From contig JAGMVK010000006.1 in the NCBI GenBank assembly GCA_020747065.1, forward strand, positions 2,790,001 to 2,854,000: DNA of 64,000 bases. Reading direction: 5' to 3'. Under the pieces are notes generated by a model. That model made no database searches, had not been told where the DNA came from, and worked only from the letters and a program-made list of their open reading frames with translations. Within the stretch, counting starts at the first letter, position 1. Every line of letters starts with the position of its first letter. This DNA comes from Cadophora sp. MPI-SDFR-AT-0126 (lineage: Eukaryota; Ascomycota; Leotiomycetes; Helotiales; Ploettnerulaceae). Made by a program: the position numbers and the translations under genes. Positions 1 through 10,337 of the stretch are shown in pieces.

Positions 1-968
1 GTCTCCGAAGAGTTTGTGATCCATGAACCCGTCATCTCTGAGGAGCCAGGAGTAGACTACGAAACCGATCATGAGCACGATGCTAACCAGGAAGGGCCCC
101 AAGACATGAGGATCGGTCCATGAGTATGAAGTTACGGACCATTGGAGGCCAATTGAGAACAAGGCTAGACCGCCGCCAATGAGAATCAGGCCGAGAAAGT
201 CGAGTTTCCGCAGCTTCTGAAGCGTCGTGAGTGACAGCTGGAGGTCTCGCGGAGGTGGCCGATAGCCGACCGCGACACCCAAGCAGCCGATAAAGTACAG
301 GGTTGCTGCAACGTACCAGTAGATCCGATAATTCTCTAGTTCGTTGTTGCGAAGGAGTGCGCCTCCCATGAGAATTGATATGACCCCGCCGATACCCATC
401 GACATGGAAATAGCGGATTGTGCTAGGCCTCGGTGCTGCCGAGGAATGATCTCAGAAGCGATTGCGAAGGTGGTTGCTTGTGAGGCCAGGGCTGGTCCGG
501 ACAGAATAAAACCAGCCATGAGAGTACCCATGTTCTGGGCTCGAGAAATGACCAATGGGCCCACAGCACCCATGGAGGATAGGATGATCATGAGCCATTT
601 CCGTCCGAAGTAGTCGCAAGCTTGACCCACCACGGGCATCAGCAAGCGACTCTATCAAGATAATCGAGCTGAACCATACCGACTTGCTTGGATCGCCGAA
701 GAGAGTGGCCATGGCCCGGGCCAAGAGTCCTGATCCGATGATAATGACGAGCTGAGAGAGGGCCAGGAAACAGATAGACTATGCATAAGGTCAGTTTGTG
801 CCGGATTTCCACTATATCGATGAAGATGCCACTCACCGCCACTGCTATGTATGTCGTAGTGTGTATCTTGACATTCTCCTCAAAGTCTGACAACCTGTCG
901 AGGCTCTCCACCATTTCCTCTGTGGCACACTCCTCCGTCTTGTTATCCGAAGCAGGCATTGTAGACAT
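1..968 (-). pseudogene. MFS transporter (TRI12/siderophore-type), frameshifted, cut by window edge
   Basis: Polytopic major facilitator superfamily transporter, expected in the plasma membrane as a drug or metabolite exporter. Exon 1 runs 968-837 (start MSTMPASDNK) and a 58-bp GT-AG intron covers 836-779. Exon 2 continues to the window edge, so the C-terminus is missing. The sequence has the TRI12-like block GDPSKSVWF, then QACDYFGRKW (the DxxGRK loop of MFS proteins), then LPRKH-like IIPRQHRGLAQ and PPPRDLQ. Around 645-655 the frame must shift by one base between IILIES and LMPVVGQ; no GT donor is present that could turn this into an intron. Upstream and downstream of that point the frame is open. 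It is divergent from the dioxygenase gene at 1475 and shares its promoter region. I read it as a recent pseudogene or a sequencing error in the cluster's transporter. The family call is firm; the substrate is unknown. Confidence 0.75.
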
Positions 969-1474
969 TCGAGAAATACGTTTCGTGTGAGGTAAGACGA
1001 TAGATAGTCTATTGTCGTACTTGACAAAGGGAGTGAAGATCAATACCAGAATCTGGAAGGTAGAGTTGAGATGATCTGGGGGATCCAGACCCACTAATTA
1101 TACTACTACATGCACGCGCTTCACCTGGACCCAAACCCACCCAGAATCCGGGGAAGACATGGGGTAGGGCGCGGGCGTAGGTACCTTTCGTACCTTGGGC
1201 GCGGGGCACTTTAGTTTCCGGGGTAATGAGATTGGGTGGGGTTGGGTGGGGTATCCTTGTGGAGGTGAGGCCCGGATAAGCAGCCCACAAGATCTTGTAG
1301 AGCCTCGGAGCGTCCTAGGGAGCTTGCACACCAGATGACCCGGACGCCTCCATCTTTTAGCAAATCTATGTATGTGCGAGGTTCAAAGGGACCAAAGGAT
1401 ATCCTTTTGATTTAAAACTACGACTAGCACTTGGCAACCGAAGCGTAACACTATCTAAAATTTCCCTGTCAATT
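969..1474. promoter_or_regulatory. Shared divergent promoter region with G-quadruplex motif
   Basis: This 506-bp gap separates the divergent transporter and dioxygenase genes, so it must hold both promoters. The + strand at 1234-1251 reads GGGTGGGGTTGGGTGGGG, which fits the G3+N1-7 quadruplex pattern with very short loops. No coding sequence is seen here. Regulatory function is an inference from position. Confidence 0.4.
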
Positions 1475-3082
1475 ATGACTTCAGTATTGGACGCCTCCAA
1501 GTCTCTTGACTGGGCTGAAGACTAGCAAGAGCCTCAGTATGGGCTCACGTCGCCGTGGTCGCATTACTACGCTCCTGCCGACACAGCTCCTCATGGCCGC
1601 TTCCAAGGAGAGTTGGACGACGTTGTTGTCTACGGAGAGATACCCAAGGAGATCAACGGCACGTTCTACCGTATGACCATTGACCCTGCCGTTCCGCCTC
1701 ATCCCAAAAATCCGTTTCTTGAAGGCGACGGGAACCTTACCGTGTTCCAGTTCCAGGATGGGCGTGTTCATATGAAGATTAAATATGTCGAAACCGAGCG
1801 CTACCTACTGGAACGAAAGGCAGGCAAGCGGCTCTTCGGTACCTACCGCAACCCATTTACCAACCATCCGTGCGTACGCATGGCGGACGACTCCACAGGT
1901 AATACAAACATCGTCTACTGGGGTGGAAAGCTACTAGCACTGAGTGAACGTAGCCTCCCCTACGAGATGGATCCCGATACTTTGGAAACTCGAGGCTTCG
2001 ACCCTTTCAGTGGCCAAGTCAAAGCAAAGACCTTTAGCGCCCATCCTAAAGTCGACCCCTTCAACAACGAGCTTGTAACGTTTGGCTACGAGGTAAAGGG
2101 CCTTGGGACCCCCGATATCTGCTATTATTCTATTGATCCATCGGGAAAGATCAAGGATGAGGCATGGTTCAAGGAAGATCAGAACGGTATGCCACATGAT
2201 GCATGGCTTACTGAGAATTGGCTCATCTTGTCATCCATGACCTTCAAAGTGAATTCCGATGAGGATATGAAGGCTGGCGCACACCATTGGGAGTTTGTCC
2301 CAGACCGTCCATCGGTCTTCTGGCTAGCTCCACGTAAGGCAAGCACGCCTCGTGCGGCGGACTGGAAGGTCGGCGAAGTGCGAAAGTACACCTGGAACAA
2401 CGGTGTCATCATTCACTGTGGCGCAGCTTGGGAAGAGGAGGATGGCACTCTTCGACTCGAAAGCCATTTCGTGTCGTTCAATGTCTTCTTTGACTTTAAT
2501 CCTCCGGGCATGGGGCCACCCGAGATTCCCACAGGAGACTGGGTCCGTTGGACCATGGATCCAAAGCTGCCATCGGGTGCTCGACTTGCGGACCCTGAGA
2601 TTCTGATGCCTTACGTTTGCGACTTCCCGAAAACCGACGAGCGTTTCCTAACCCGCAAGCAAAAAATCGTTTTCTTGATTTCCTGTGACGCAGGCAAAAA
2701 GGCCACGCCCGGCATGTTTCGCTTCAACTCCATCGTCAAGCTCAATACAGAGACGAAAGACATGATGGTCTTCGCCCCTGCTCCAGACGCTCGTGTGGCA
2801 GAGCCAGTCTTTGTCAATCGATCCAAGGATGCTCCTGAGGGCGATGGGTGGATTATCTGCTGGACAGATAGGCCTAGCAGACCTCGAGGGGAGCTGGTCG
2901 TCTTGGACACAAACGACTTTTCGAAACCTGTTGCTGTGGTTCAGTTGCCATTCTCATCACGCATCCAAGTCCACGGCAACTGGGTCGACAATCCGAATCC
3001 CGGCCAACCATTACCTCGATTGACGCGGCCGGTCAAGGATATACAACCAAGTATTCATGGTGCTTTGGATCGAATTGACTAA
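1475..3082 (+). pseudogene. Carotenoid oxygenase / stilbene-cleaving-type dioxygenase with in-frame TAG
   Basis: Fe(II)-dependent RPE65/carotenoid-oxygenase family enzyme; members cleave C=C bonds of carotenoids or of stilbenes such as resveratrol and lignostilbene. The four iron-binding histidine contexts are all present: SAHPK, MPHDAW, VIIHCG and QVHGNW. It is a clear paralogue of the intact gene at 18923-20653 (shared PHGRF, EIPKEI.GTFYR, ETERYLLER, AGKRLFG, DAPEGDGW). The ATG at 1475 is in frame with the body, but codon 17 is TAG (1523-1525). The frame then stays open to the TAA at 3080, and homology to the paralogue's N-terminal part begins just after the TAG (QYGLTSPW). Three readings are possible: a disabled gene, read-through, or a very short 42-nt intron (1484-1525, GT...TAG) that would restore an open frame. 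The next in-frame ATG (1673) would remove conserved sequence. The body is about 520 residues, close to the paralogue. Confidence 0.8.
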
Positions 3083-4144
3083 TCATCATCACAACGCGAA
3101 CTACGATGAGCCGGGAACTACAACCACTTTGTCGTTCTTTCGTTTCTTGTCATTATCGAAGTTGTAGCAAGTTCCTCAAACTACTGCATGGTTCATAAAT
3201 ATAAAGCTTGAGTCTCGCGAGTTTTCAGCCATTTCTGTCTTGTGCCCCCTCGTCCAAAATGGTGGCCGAGAATGAAGAGAGAGACACACTCTAGGCAGGA
3301 AGCCAACGCTACTAATTGCATTCCACATCTCTGTACTAGTGATATATTACACTCTGCTCGGCTACTCGTGCTAGTGCTCGTACACCGTAAACGATACTAG
3401 CAATATACCTCCCCCGCTGAAGGATATCCTCTCGAAGCGAAACCACTAAGTTTTTGGCCACTAAAATTTTGTGCTCATTATAAATATTTAGGTAGGACCT
3501 TAAGACCAAGCAGAACGAGAGCGAGGGCTGCCAAAAGCAACTCAACGTACCCGGGTATCGGCCACGTACCTAATTAGATGAAAAGGATGAATGTTGGGAA
3601 AAGGATGAGGTGACGTTAAGTTAGAAATGCTTTGGTGTTGAAGTATGCCTGATTCAACCTGAGGTTATATAGCTGCCCATATCTAGCTAGTATGGTACTC
3701 ACATAATTCATTCTGTACAGTTGACAGTATAGGTATCAAAACAGCCATGTATCCTTGTACACGGACACCGCGTTCTCACCGAGCCGACGGTTGCTGCCTT
3801 ATCCCTTATTTCAATGACTGTCAAACCTTCGGAACCGAAGACCACGTGGTCATTGACGAGCAAGCAGATTTGCCGAATATAAGACTCTGTTCGTGTGTCC
3901 GCGGGAGGAAGATTCCGCGGAACCCCGCTTCGACTCATCCGGGGAATTCCACGCCGCCGCATGATGGACGTCGAACATTTCATTGATCGTTGTACCTGGC
4001 GGATGCCTACCCCTCCGTATGTTTCGTCATACCGTCTTGGGAGGAAGGTGGACTTTTACATCAATACGAAGTCCCGTTCATTCTCTATCTTCTCCGAGTT
4101 GTTCATCTGCTTCAAAATCAAAATTATATCATCGTTATATCAAT
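3083..4144. other. Intergenic region with palindromic element
   Basis: No gene is recognised. At 3370-3401 lies an imperfect palindrome (arms GCTAGTGCTCGT and ACGATACTAGC around ACACCGTAA) that resembles an element at 7167-7194. Each lies upstream of a + strand cluster gene. Confidence 0.4.
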
Positions 4145-5171
4145 ATGGAGCGAAAAGAGTACGTCTTCAAGCAAGTTGCCGCTGGAGAGGGCATCGACGC
4201 GACGGTATGGTATAAAGCAGAAACTTCAACCACAGCGAAGCCCATTGGTAGGCAATTGGTACGCAATTGTGCACTAGCTCGCAGCTGACTTTGGGTAGTG
4301 TTCTATGTTCATGGGGGGAATTTCATCGTCGGACACAAGGACTTGCTTTCACCGGACTATGCAGAAACGCTGCTCAACCTGGGTTTCGGCGCGGTTGTCT
4401 CTCCAAATTATCGTCTCAGCCCAACTATCTCAGCATACGATGGTGCGGTGACGGATACTAGGGACGCTTACAATTGGACAATAAACAAGCTGCCAGCCCA
4501 ATTTGCTCAGGATACGGGTGTGAAACTGGATCCCCAGAGAATCGTGGCTTTCGGGCATTCAGCAGGAGGGACTCTAGCCTTATTAACGGTCAGTAACCAC
4601 CTGGTGAACTACATAACTTGACACTAATATCCCATGATAGGCCTCGAGCCCTGAGCCTCCTAAGGCCATCTTGGATATCTTTGGAATGAAGTACTTGACA
4701 GATGAATTTTACTACACCCCGAATCCAGCCCTCGCGAAGATTCCAGATTTTGATCAAGATTTTCTGGACAAGATATTTGCGGAAAATCCTCCACCAAACG
4801 GTGCGCCGCCTCCATTTGGTCCGAAGGGACCTGACTTCAGCAAATGTCGAGCAGCCTGGTTGTTTGACAGCATGAAGCGCGGCACTTTCTTGAAGGGGGT
4901 CATACCTGACGGCAAGTATGATAGAGTGGATCCTGCGACCATATTCTCGTCCTCGTTTCCTCCTACGTACTTCATCCATGGCGCTGCAGACACAGGTGTT
5001 CCCGCTCGGTTCTCAGAGAAAGCTCACGCGGAGCTCAAGGAGAAAGGGGTTGAGACGGAACTAGTGATAGTAGATGGGGCCGCTCACAACTTTGATGCTG
5101 GCGCGAAGCCAGGCGATGAGAAATTTGCTATCCTGGAGAAAGGTTTCAAGTTCTTGAAAGCTCACGTCTAG
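4145..5171 (+). CDS. Alpha/beta hydrolase (HGG / GHSAG type)
   Basis: Esterase-like alpha/beta hydrolase, 307 aa, probably cytosolic because no signal peptide is seen. Exons are 4145-4247, 4299-4588 and 4641-5171, with two GT-AG introns of 51 and 52 bp that restore one frame. The oxyanion-hole motif YVHGGNF lies near residue 39. The nucleophile elbow GHSAG puts the serine near residue 122. An acid candidate sits in HGAADTGVP and the catalytic histidine in AAHNFDAG. The fold-3/HSL-like arrangement fits enzymes acting on small esters or lactones. The frame is intact, unlike its neighbours on both sides. In this cluster it could hydrolyse an ester or lactone made by the oxygenases; this is an inference. 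Confidence 0.85.
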
Positions 5172-5589
5172 CTTGCGTGGAAGTAAACTCATTTCTATAG
5201 AAGTGGCATGTGTCTAAATTGCTAAGGCTTCGGAATTTGACGCAAATTTTGGAAACATTCTTTACGTTTTGCTTCTCTCTCTAGAGAACCAACACCCTGC
5301 ATCCTGTGTTTACTTCTAGACCACGGTATTCTGCAGTATAATACGTGATCTGTTGCACACATGCAACGCTGGACCCGCGCGTAGAATGGGTTTCATTACA
5401 GTTCTCGACTCACTGTCCGATATTTTCTTCTGTCTTGTTTACACACAAGCAGAAAGATAAGATATTGAACACTGCAGCAGTGCAACTGGCGTCATGTGTA
5501 TAATAATGACAGGGCCACTACGTACGGTAATACCACTCTCGTCATTTACAATTAAAGGCCATTCTTCCCATTTGTGGCATCTCTTCTAT
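5172..5589. other. Short intergenic region
   Basis: This stretch lies between two convergent genes. Nothing beyond presumed 3' untranslated sequence is seen. Confidence 0.4.
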
Positions 5590-6545
5590 TCAGCAACGCG
5601 TACCCATAGTCTCCACCGTTGGGGTTGCGTAAATCGTATGAATGTGAAACCGAGCTGGTTCCGTGCTGTTGAGAAAGACTCCTGAGTGATGGTCGAATTC
5701 GACAATAATAATAGGACTCTGTATCTTGTCATAGAACGGGTCGACATTGGTGAACGCGCCAATCCAGCAGAACTGAGTGTCCTTAATGTGTCGTTCAATC
5801 TGAGCGAGCCTGTTCTTCCGTGCCTGTGCGGGCAAGTAGACGACGAACTGCTCGACGATCTGGAAGAGTAGTTGAACGAGGCTTGTTTCGAGCCCGCCCA
5901 CAGGAAGTCCTTCGTACGGCACGATACGATTATCCTGACAAGCCCCGCAAAGATGCCGCTGGTCTGCGGGTTCCATCGATCCTCTGGAACTTCTGGCGGT
6001 TGCGTCGTCTTGAATATTTGCGCCTTGGATTGAAGCTCCTTCGAAAGTGACTGCATGAATCGCAAGCCTAGATCCTGCTCGGATTGGAGGATTTGAGTTC
6101 CTTGTTGGGTCCCCCGGTCGATCACATTAGGTTCTGCACCGATGAAGGTTGGAGCGACGACGATCTGTGTCTTCCAAATGCACGCTAAGACAGAGATGAT
6201 GCCCGTAAAGTAGCCACCCAAATGGCTCGGTCGTTGAAGGGCTTCCAAAGATGAGGAAATTATAGGATCGCATATTGAGCACCCCAGGGGCATTCTCACC
6301 AGTTCCCCAAGGAACTCGTTTGTCTTCATGGCAGACAATGCTTTTTGGCACCCTTCTGGTGAAAAGGTAGTTTGGATAACCGAATGCACAGCAGTCCCCA
6401 CTACCTCATCTACATTTTCAAGCCTGATTCCATTATGAAATAGGTAGAGCTCGGGGTTCGCCCAAGCTCGCCTCTGTGGCGCATCGATGGGATGTATGAC
6501 AAGCTGTTTTTCGTCGTGACTTAGCAAGGCCAGAAACTGGTTCAT
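5590..6545 (-). pseudogene. DUF3500 protein gene, broken by three frame changes
   Basis: The DUF3500 family has no firmly established function. The start ATG is at 6545, followed by a normal N-terminal part (MNQFLALLSHDEK... FLGELVRMP). Near 6300 the homology moves to another frame (SYNFLIFGSPSTTEP, then LYGHHLC). Near 6180 it returns to the first frame (TQIVVAPTF, GAEPNVIDRG). At about 5968-5970 it moves to the third frame, giving DQRHLCGACQDNR and then the family's C-terminal signature FDHHSGVFLN and EPARFHIHT. The last shift is explained by loss of one C from a CCC run (W-N-P-A-D-Q). No GT...AG pair explains these changes as introns. It is a decayed gene; the family assignment rests on motifs recalled from DUF3500 proteins. 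Confidence 0.75.
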
Positions 6546-6717
6546 GGCATGGACAATCGATTGAACATCGACAGCGTCATCTTCTGGAGTATATAGACCT
6601 TAAATGGGTTTTCCTGTCTTGATTTAGTGCTGTATTATTAGATAATTGACTAGAGGCTTAACTTATCAACAACTTATTAGTCAATCAGTTAACGTCGATT
6701 ACTCAGGGGTTTTCAAG

Positions 6718-6769
6718 TAAGTTAGTAAGTTGAGTTTTTTGGCTGACTTACGATTGACTTACTAACTTA
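6718..6769. repeat. 13-bp perfect inverted repeat
   Basis: Arms TAAGTTAGTAAGT and ACTTACTAACTTA are exact reverse complements separated by 26 nt. The surroundings are AT-rich and carry related fragments such as AACTTATTAG. It may be the end of a small inverted-repeat transposon or a cruciform-forming element; which one is undecided. Confidence 0.5.
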
Positions 6770-7166
6770 TTGGCCACCTTGTTCGTCTCCTTCCTCCTTC
6801 TGTGGGTTTGAGCCTACCCGATCCCCAGAACTCGGTAGTTTCTAGATAGGCGGGGAAACACTCCTAATATCTCTGATGATGACGAGCATGTAATTCTCGT
6901 TCCAGTTAGATTGAAATGGTGTCGCGTTACACCATGCACGAGCGGACGTCAACTGAAGACCGGGCAACGCAATCAACCACGTGGATCTAAGGAAAGTAAA
7001 ACCAAAAAGGGGGCGTAGAGAGGAGATCCGGGCCCAATCCAAGACTGCCCACCTCTAGCTGAACGTTAAACATTTCTTTCCTGTGGGACAAGCGAGGTAG
7101 TACTTACATAATTCCCCGGATACCGTGGCTATTTCCGTGGGTAACAGGGGTTGCCTTTATTCCTTA

Positions 7167-7194
7167 GCTACTCGTGTACTGTAAACGAGCTAGC
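7167..7194. repeat. Palindromic element, second copy of the 3370 element
   Basis: GCTACTCGT and ACGAGCTAGC form arms with one unpaired C around GTACTGTAA. The copy at 3370-3401 shares CTCGT, GTAAACGA and CTAGC in the same order and orientation. It lies 216 bp before the ATG of the carboxymuconolactone-decarboxylase-like gene. It could be a regulator site or a repeat footprint. Confidence 0.4.
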
Positions 7195-7409
7195 GTGCAA
7201 CAGAAAGTCTTCTTCTCGGGCTTCATGGACACGACCTGAAAGCACCTGCAGAAACTTTGACCGATGAGAATAAGAAAATTGATGATAATTCAATTGACAT
7301 ATCATATGAATGACGTGGTCACATTGCCAAGAGTCAAAAAAACATACCAAAACATCAAGCTCCCGAATCTTTCAATCGTCCGCCTATCCATTCATCCAAT
7401 CCACACAAC

Positions 7410-8391
7410 ATGGGAGACTCTGATGATTTCAGCAAGAAATACACCCAGGCGAATGTAGCCAAAGACGCAGCGAAATATGATGAGGCTCTATTCGGACAGT
7501 GGCAAACACAGCTCCAGAAAGTCTTGCCGAATGCTACCTCCGGGCTAACCAGTGGCATCCTTGTAAGAAATAAATCCACCCCAAGAGTTTATATCCGGAA
7601 CTCACACTCTACTAGGTAGCGATGCTCTGTGCCCAAGGACGCGGCGATGCAGCCGGAGCGCTCTTCAGTGATTCTGTAGCATCTAACAAGGCTCACGTCT
7701 TGGAACTGTTCGCAGTCATTCGAGAGGCACTCACCTTATCCATGGGCTTTGTTGGATTACCAAATGTCATGCCAGCTATATTTGGTTCGGTTGCCGAGCT
7801 GAAGAAAGGAAATATCACTGATATACAAGTGAACCAGAGGTACGGAATATTCCCACTCTTGAGAAGAAGTGCGTGGAAAGACAAGTCCACTAACTTTGAT
7901 CCGCTGGTGGAGGCCTACCTTCAAAGATGCTAATTATGAGGAGACCGGACGCGAGGTCCATCAAAAAATATACCGGGGAGTGGGAAATCCTGAAGTTGCT
8001 GCTATGGTTGCTCAATACTTTCCAGACTTGTGTAAGCAATGAGCCAAATTCGACAGGTTCCAGAGGTATGTTGAACTGACTTGAAGAAACCATAGCCTAC
8101 CTGGCCACAAGCAGTGTCTTTGGGTATGCTATTGGGGGCTGTGAAATCTTGCCCTTTCGAGAACGAGAGCTCGTCGTAGTCAGTGCGATTATTGCTCTGG
8201 GAGCATCTCGACAGGCACGCAGTCATTGCAAGGCTGCAATTCAGCTTGGTAATGCACCAAAAGTCCTGGAGGTTCTGGATGAGATTGCTCAAAACGTAGC
8301 AAGATGGAATGGAAGGGCCCTTCCAGACCGGTTAAACGTGCCACAGCTTGTGGTCGAGCTGAATGCCGAGTTGGCGAAGCTCAATGCATGA
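7410..8391 (+). CDS. Carboxymuconolactone decarboxylase (AhpD-like) family protein
   Basis: A 263-aa protein of the CMD/AhpD-like fold, a family that includes 4-carboxymuconolactone decarboxylases of the protocatechuate branch and disulfide reductases. Exons are 7410-7562, 7616-7839, 7913-8031 and 8096-8391; the introns are 53, 73 and 64 bp and carry branch-like CTAAC or CTGAC. The C-terminal half has the family core RERELVVVSAIIALGA, then QARSHCKAAIQLG, and an amphipathic helix LEVLDEIAQNVARWNG. The middle part (DFAxx-like HVLELFAVIREALTLSMGFVGLPN) is a second helical repeat, as in fungal members of this size. The frame is intact. In this context it may act late in ring-cleavage metabolism, but fungal CMD-like proteins have other roles, so the reaction is an inference. 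Confidence 0.75.
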
Positions 8392-8693
8392 TATTTGAGA
8401 TAATTTCTCATACTGTAGACAAGAATACAATCGTTAGGGAACTTGAATGCACAAGAGAGTTTGCATCTTGTGAAAGTTTCATATTCTACTCTCCCCTACC
8501 CATAAATAATGTTGGAGATCTCCCGTGGAACCTCCCGGAAGTATAGATCTCAACATGGGTGATAGACACTAGATTACTCTATTCCCGTTGAAAGATGAAA
8601 GTCTTGGAGAAAATTTATTTAGATTCATTTGCTGGTTATATACCGCGTGGTCCGATACATCCGAGGAAGTATAGCCTTCCCCTATGCGCTTGT
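8392..8693. other. Short intergenic region
   Basis: This lies between convergent genes. Only presumed 3' untranslated sequence is seen. Confidence 0.4.
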
Positions 8694-10337
8694 TTAGAAC
8701 CAGTGACCAGAACGCCGGGGGATGCCAAGATGAGGATAGGGTCGGAGTGGTAAGGCATATTCCAGGAATAGTAGCCGCTGGATATAGCTGAGGGCAGAAA
8801 GATGCGGAGTGTATTTTTTCGCGGGTAGAAAGCTTCGAGCGTCTAGTGAGAAGCCAAGAATGCCACTAAAGTAAACCAACAGACTGGAGCTCGGCTGGCT
8901 ATCAACAAACTCCTCGGTGCTGAACGTGATGCTTAATTGAAAGACCAGCTCTAGAAGCTCATCCACAGCAGAACCGGCGTTGCCAAACCAATCTTCCTGG
9001 TACTCATCTTCGGCCCCTTGTCCAACACTTCCATCGCCATCATCGACATCTCCCCGTTCTCCTTCAACACCACCCTCAGTGTCTTCATCATCTTCATCAT
9101 TCTCCCTTTCTTCAACCTCATACTCATCTCCCTCATCAATTCCCCCTCCTTCATCGTCTCCTTCCTCTCCCCCCTTCGTCTTCGGCACCACCCCCACATT
9201 CTCGTCTCCATCCCCTGGCCTTTTACCCTGAGCAAGATCATCCCTCCATGCCCGGTGCTCCCAGAGCGCTCGCATCTGGCGGAGCTGCTTCTTTTTGAAT
9301 CGGATGCCAGTCAGGCGGCGACGTACGTCTACGGGCATTCGGTAGGCACAGAAGGTAAAGGCGAAGAAACGCTTCAAGAGTTGGTGATACTTCTTCTTGC
9401 TTGACTTCAGTGAAACTAGAGTAAATGGTTTAGGGTAGCACGTCTGGGGTGTAGGGCTCCGGAGTCAGCAGAGAATCGTACGGCCAGCGTGCTGCATAGT
9501 CTCCTCACAACGATCAAGCACATGACCTACGGCTACCATCAACAGGGCAATCTTGGCCTCATCATCTTGCGGACTCACGAGTCCTTGATCCGTGGGGTTT
9601 GAACTTGGTCCAAGGACGTGATCTGTCCACGGAGAGCCCCAGGGCATCTCGGCAAGACTCCGTAAGATATCACGGCCGAAGCCCTGGTAAGTGATTTCCC
9701 AAGGCGTCCGCTCCATTCACGGACGTGTTCCGGCTAGTGTTGATGCGATCGTATTCGTGCCCTGTGTACGCTCTTGTTCTTCAGCCCTTGTACGCTCTCG
9801 CTGGCGTGCCGACTCTATATGTTCACTCACACCTCGGCCAGCAACCTACCGAATCGTGCTTCCGTTCTTCTTAACAATCCAGTATCGCCAAGAGGCGCCG
9901 TGAGTCCAAGTCTGTAAATAGACATTGTCATGAAGGTTACCAATCCTTGCACTTGTAGCCTGGCAGCCACCCAAGTGCTTCTGTAAGATATGCTTTGTGG
10001 GTTCGTGATAATTGACGGTGCGATAGCTGCAGCACGCGAAGCCTTCGTGCACTCCAAGTCGAGGGTGAATTTCGGAGCCATCAGCCCGCAACGGAACCTC
10101 TGCAGGATTGCGAAATCCCTGAGGGTATCGAGCATTCAGGTGCTTTGTCAGACCTCTCCGGTCTCCCTGATCAATATGGTGCTTGTCGCGGAGGTGAGAC
10201 GTGGCCTGGGATCGCTCAACAGCGAGAGCGTACCCGCACTCACCGCAAACCAGCAGCTGCTCCTTTGGTTCGACATAGAGGTGGAGACGTGCAAGAAAGG
10301 GGTCCGAGGCAGGCAGGCTCCATATCGAGTCAATTCA
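8694..10337 (-). pseudogene. Relic of an OrsD-type (C2H2-like/DUF3505) protein with three in-frame stops
   Basis: On the minus strand one frame runs from 10337 to 8694 and is interrupted only by TAG (9846-9848), TGA (9717-9719) and TGA (9465-9467). The conceptual product starts with two zinc-finger-like units: LLVCGECGYALAVERSQ followed by HLRDKHHI, and FACCSYRTVN followed by HILQKHLGG. It continues through NGSTIR, RTPWEITYQGFGRD, LDRCEETMQHAGRT, YHQLLKRFFAFTFCAYRM, FKKKQLRQMRALWEH, a long Asp/Glu-rich stretch, and ends in YFSGILGFS and RLLFLEYALPLRPY. These blocks match my memory of large fungal proteins carrying the OrsD domain (Pfam OrsD, DUF3505). Normal family members are much longer, so the C-terminal part is missing as well. 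The function of the family is unknown. It is a dead gene lying inside the cluster. Confidence 0.65.

Larger units (their letters stand above)
6546..7409. other. Intergenic region with two inverted-repeat elements
   Basis: No gene is recognised. A 13-bp perfect inverted repeat (TAAGTTAGTAAGT at 6718-6730, ACTTACTAACTTA at 6757-6769) encloses a 26-nt loop. A second palindrome at 7167-7194 (CTCGT ... ACGAG flanked by GCTA ... TAGC) matches the one near 3370. Confidence 0.45.

Noticed and set aside
9018..9404. Plus-strand Ser/Pro-rich open frames over the OrsD relic
   Set aside because: They arise from the complementary strand of the Asp/Glu-rich part of the relic.
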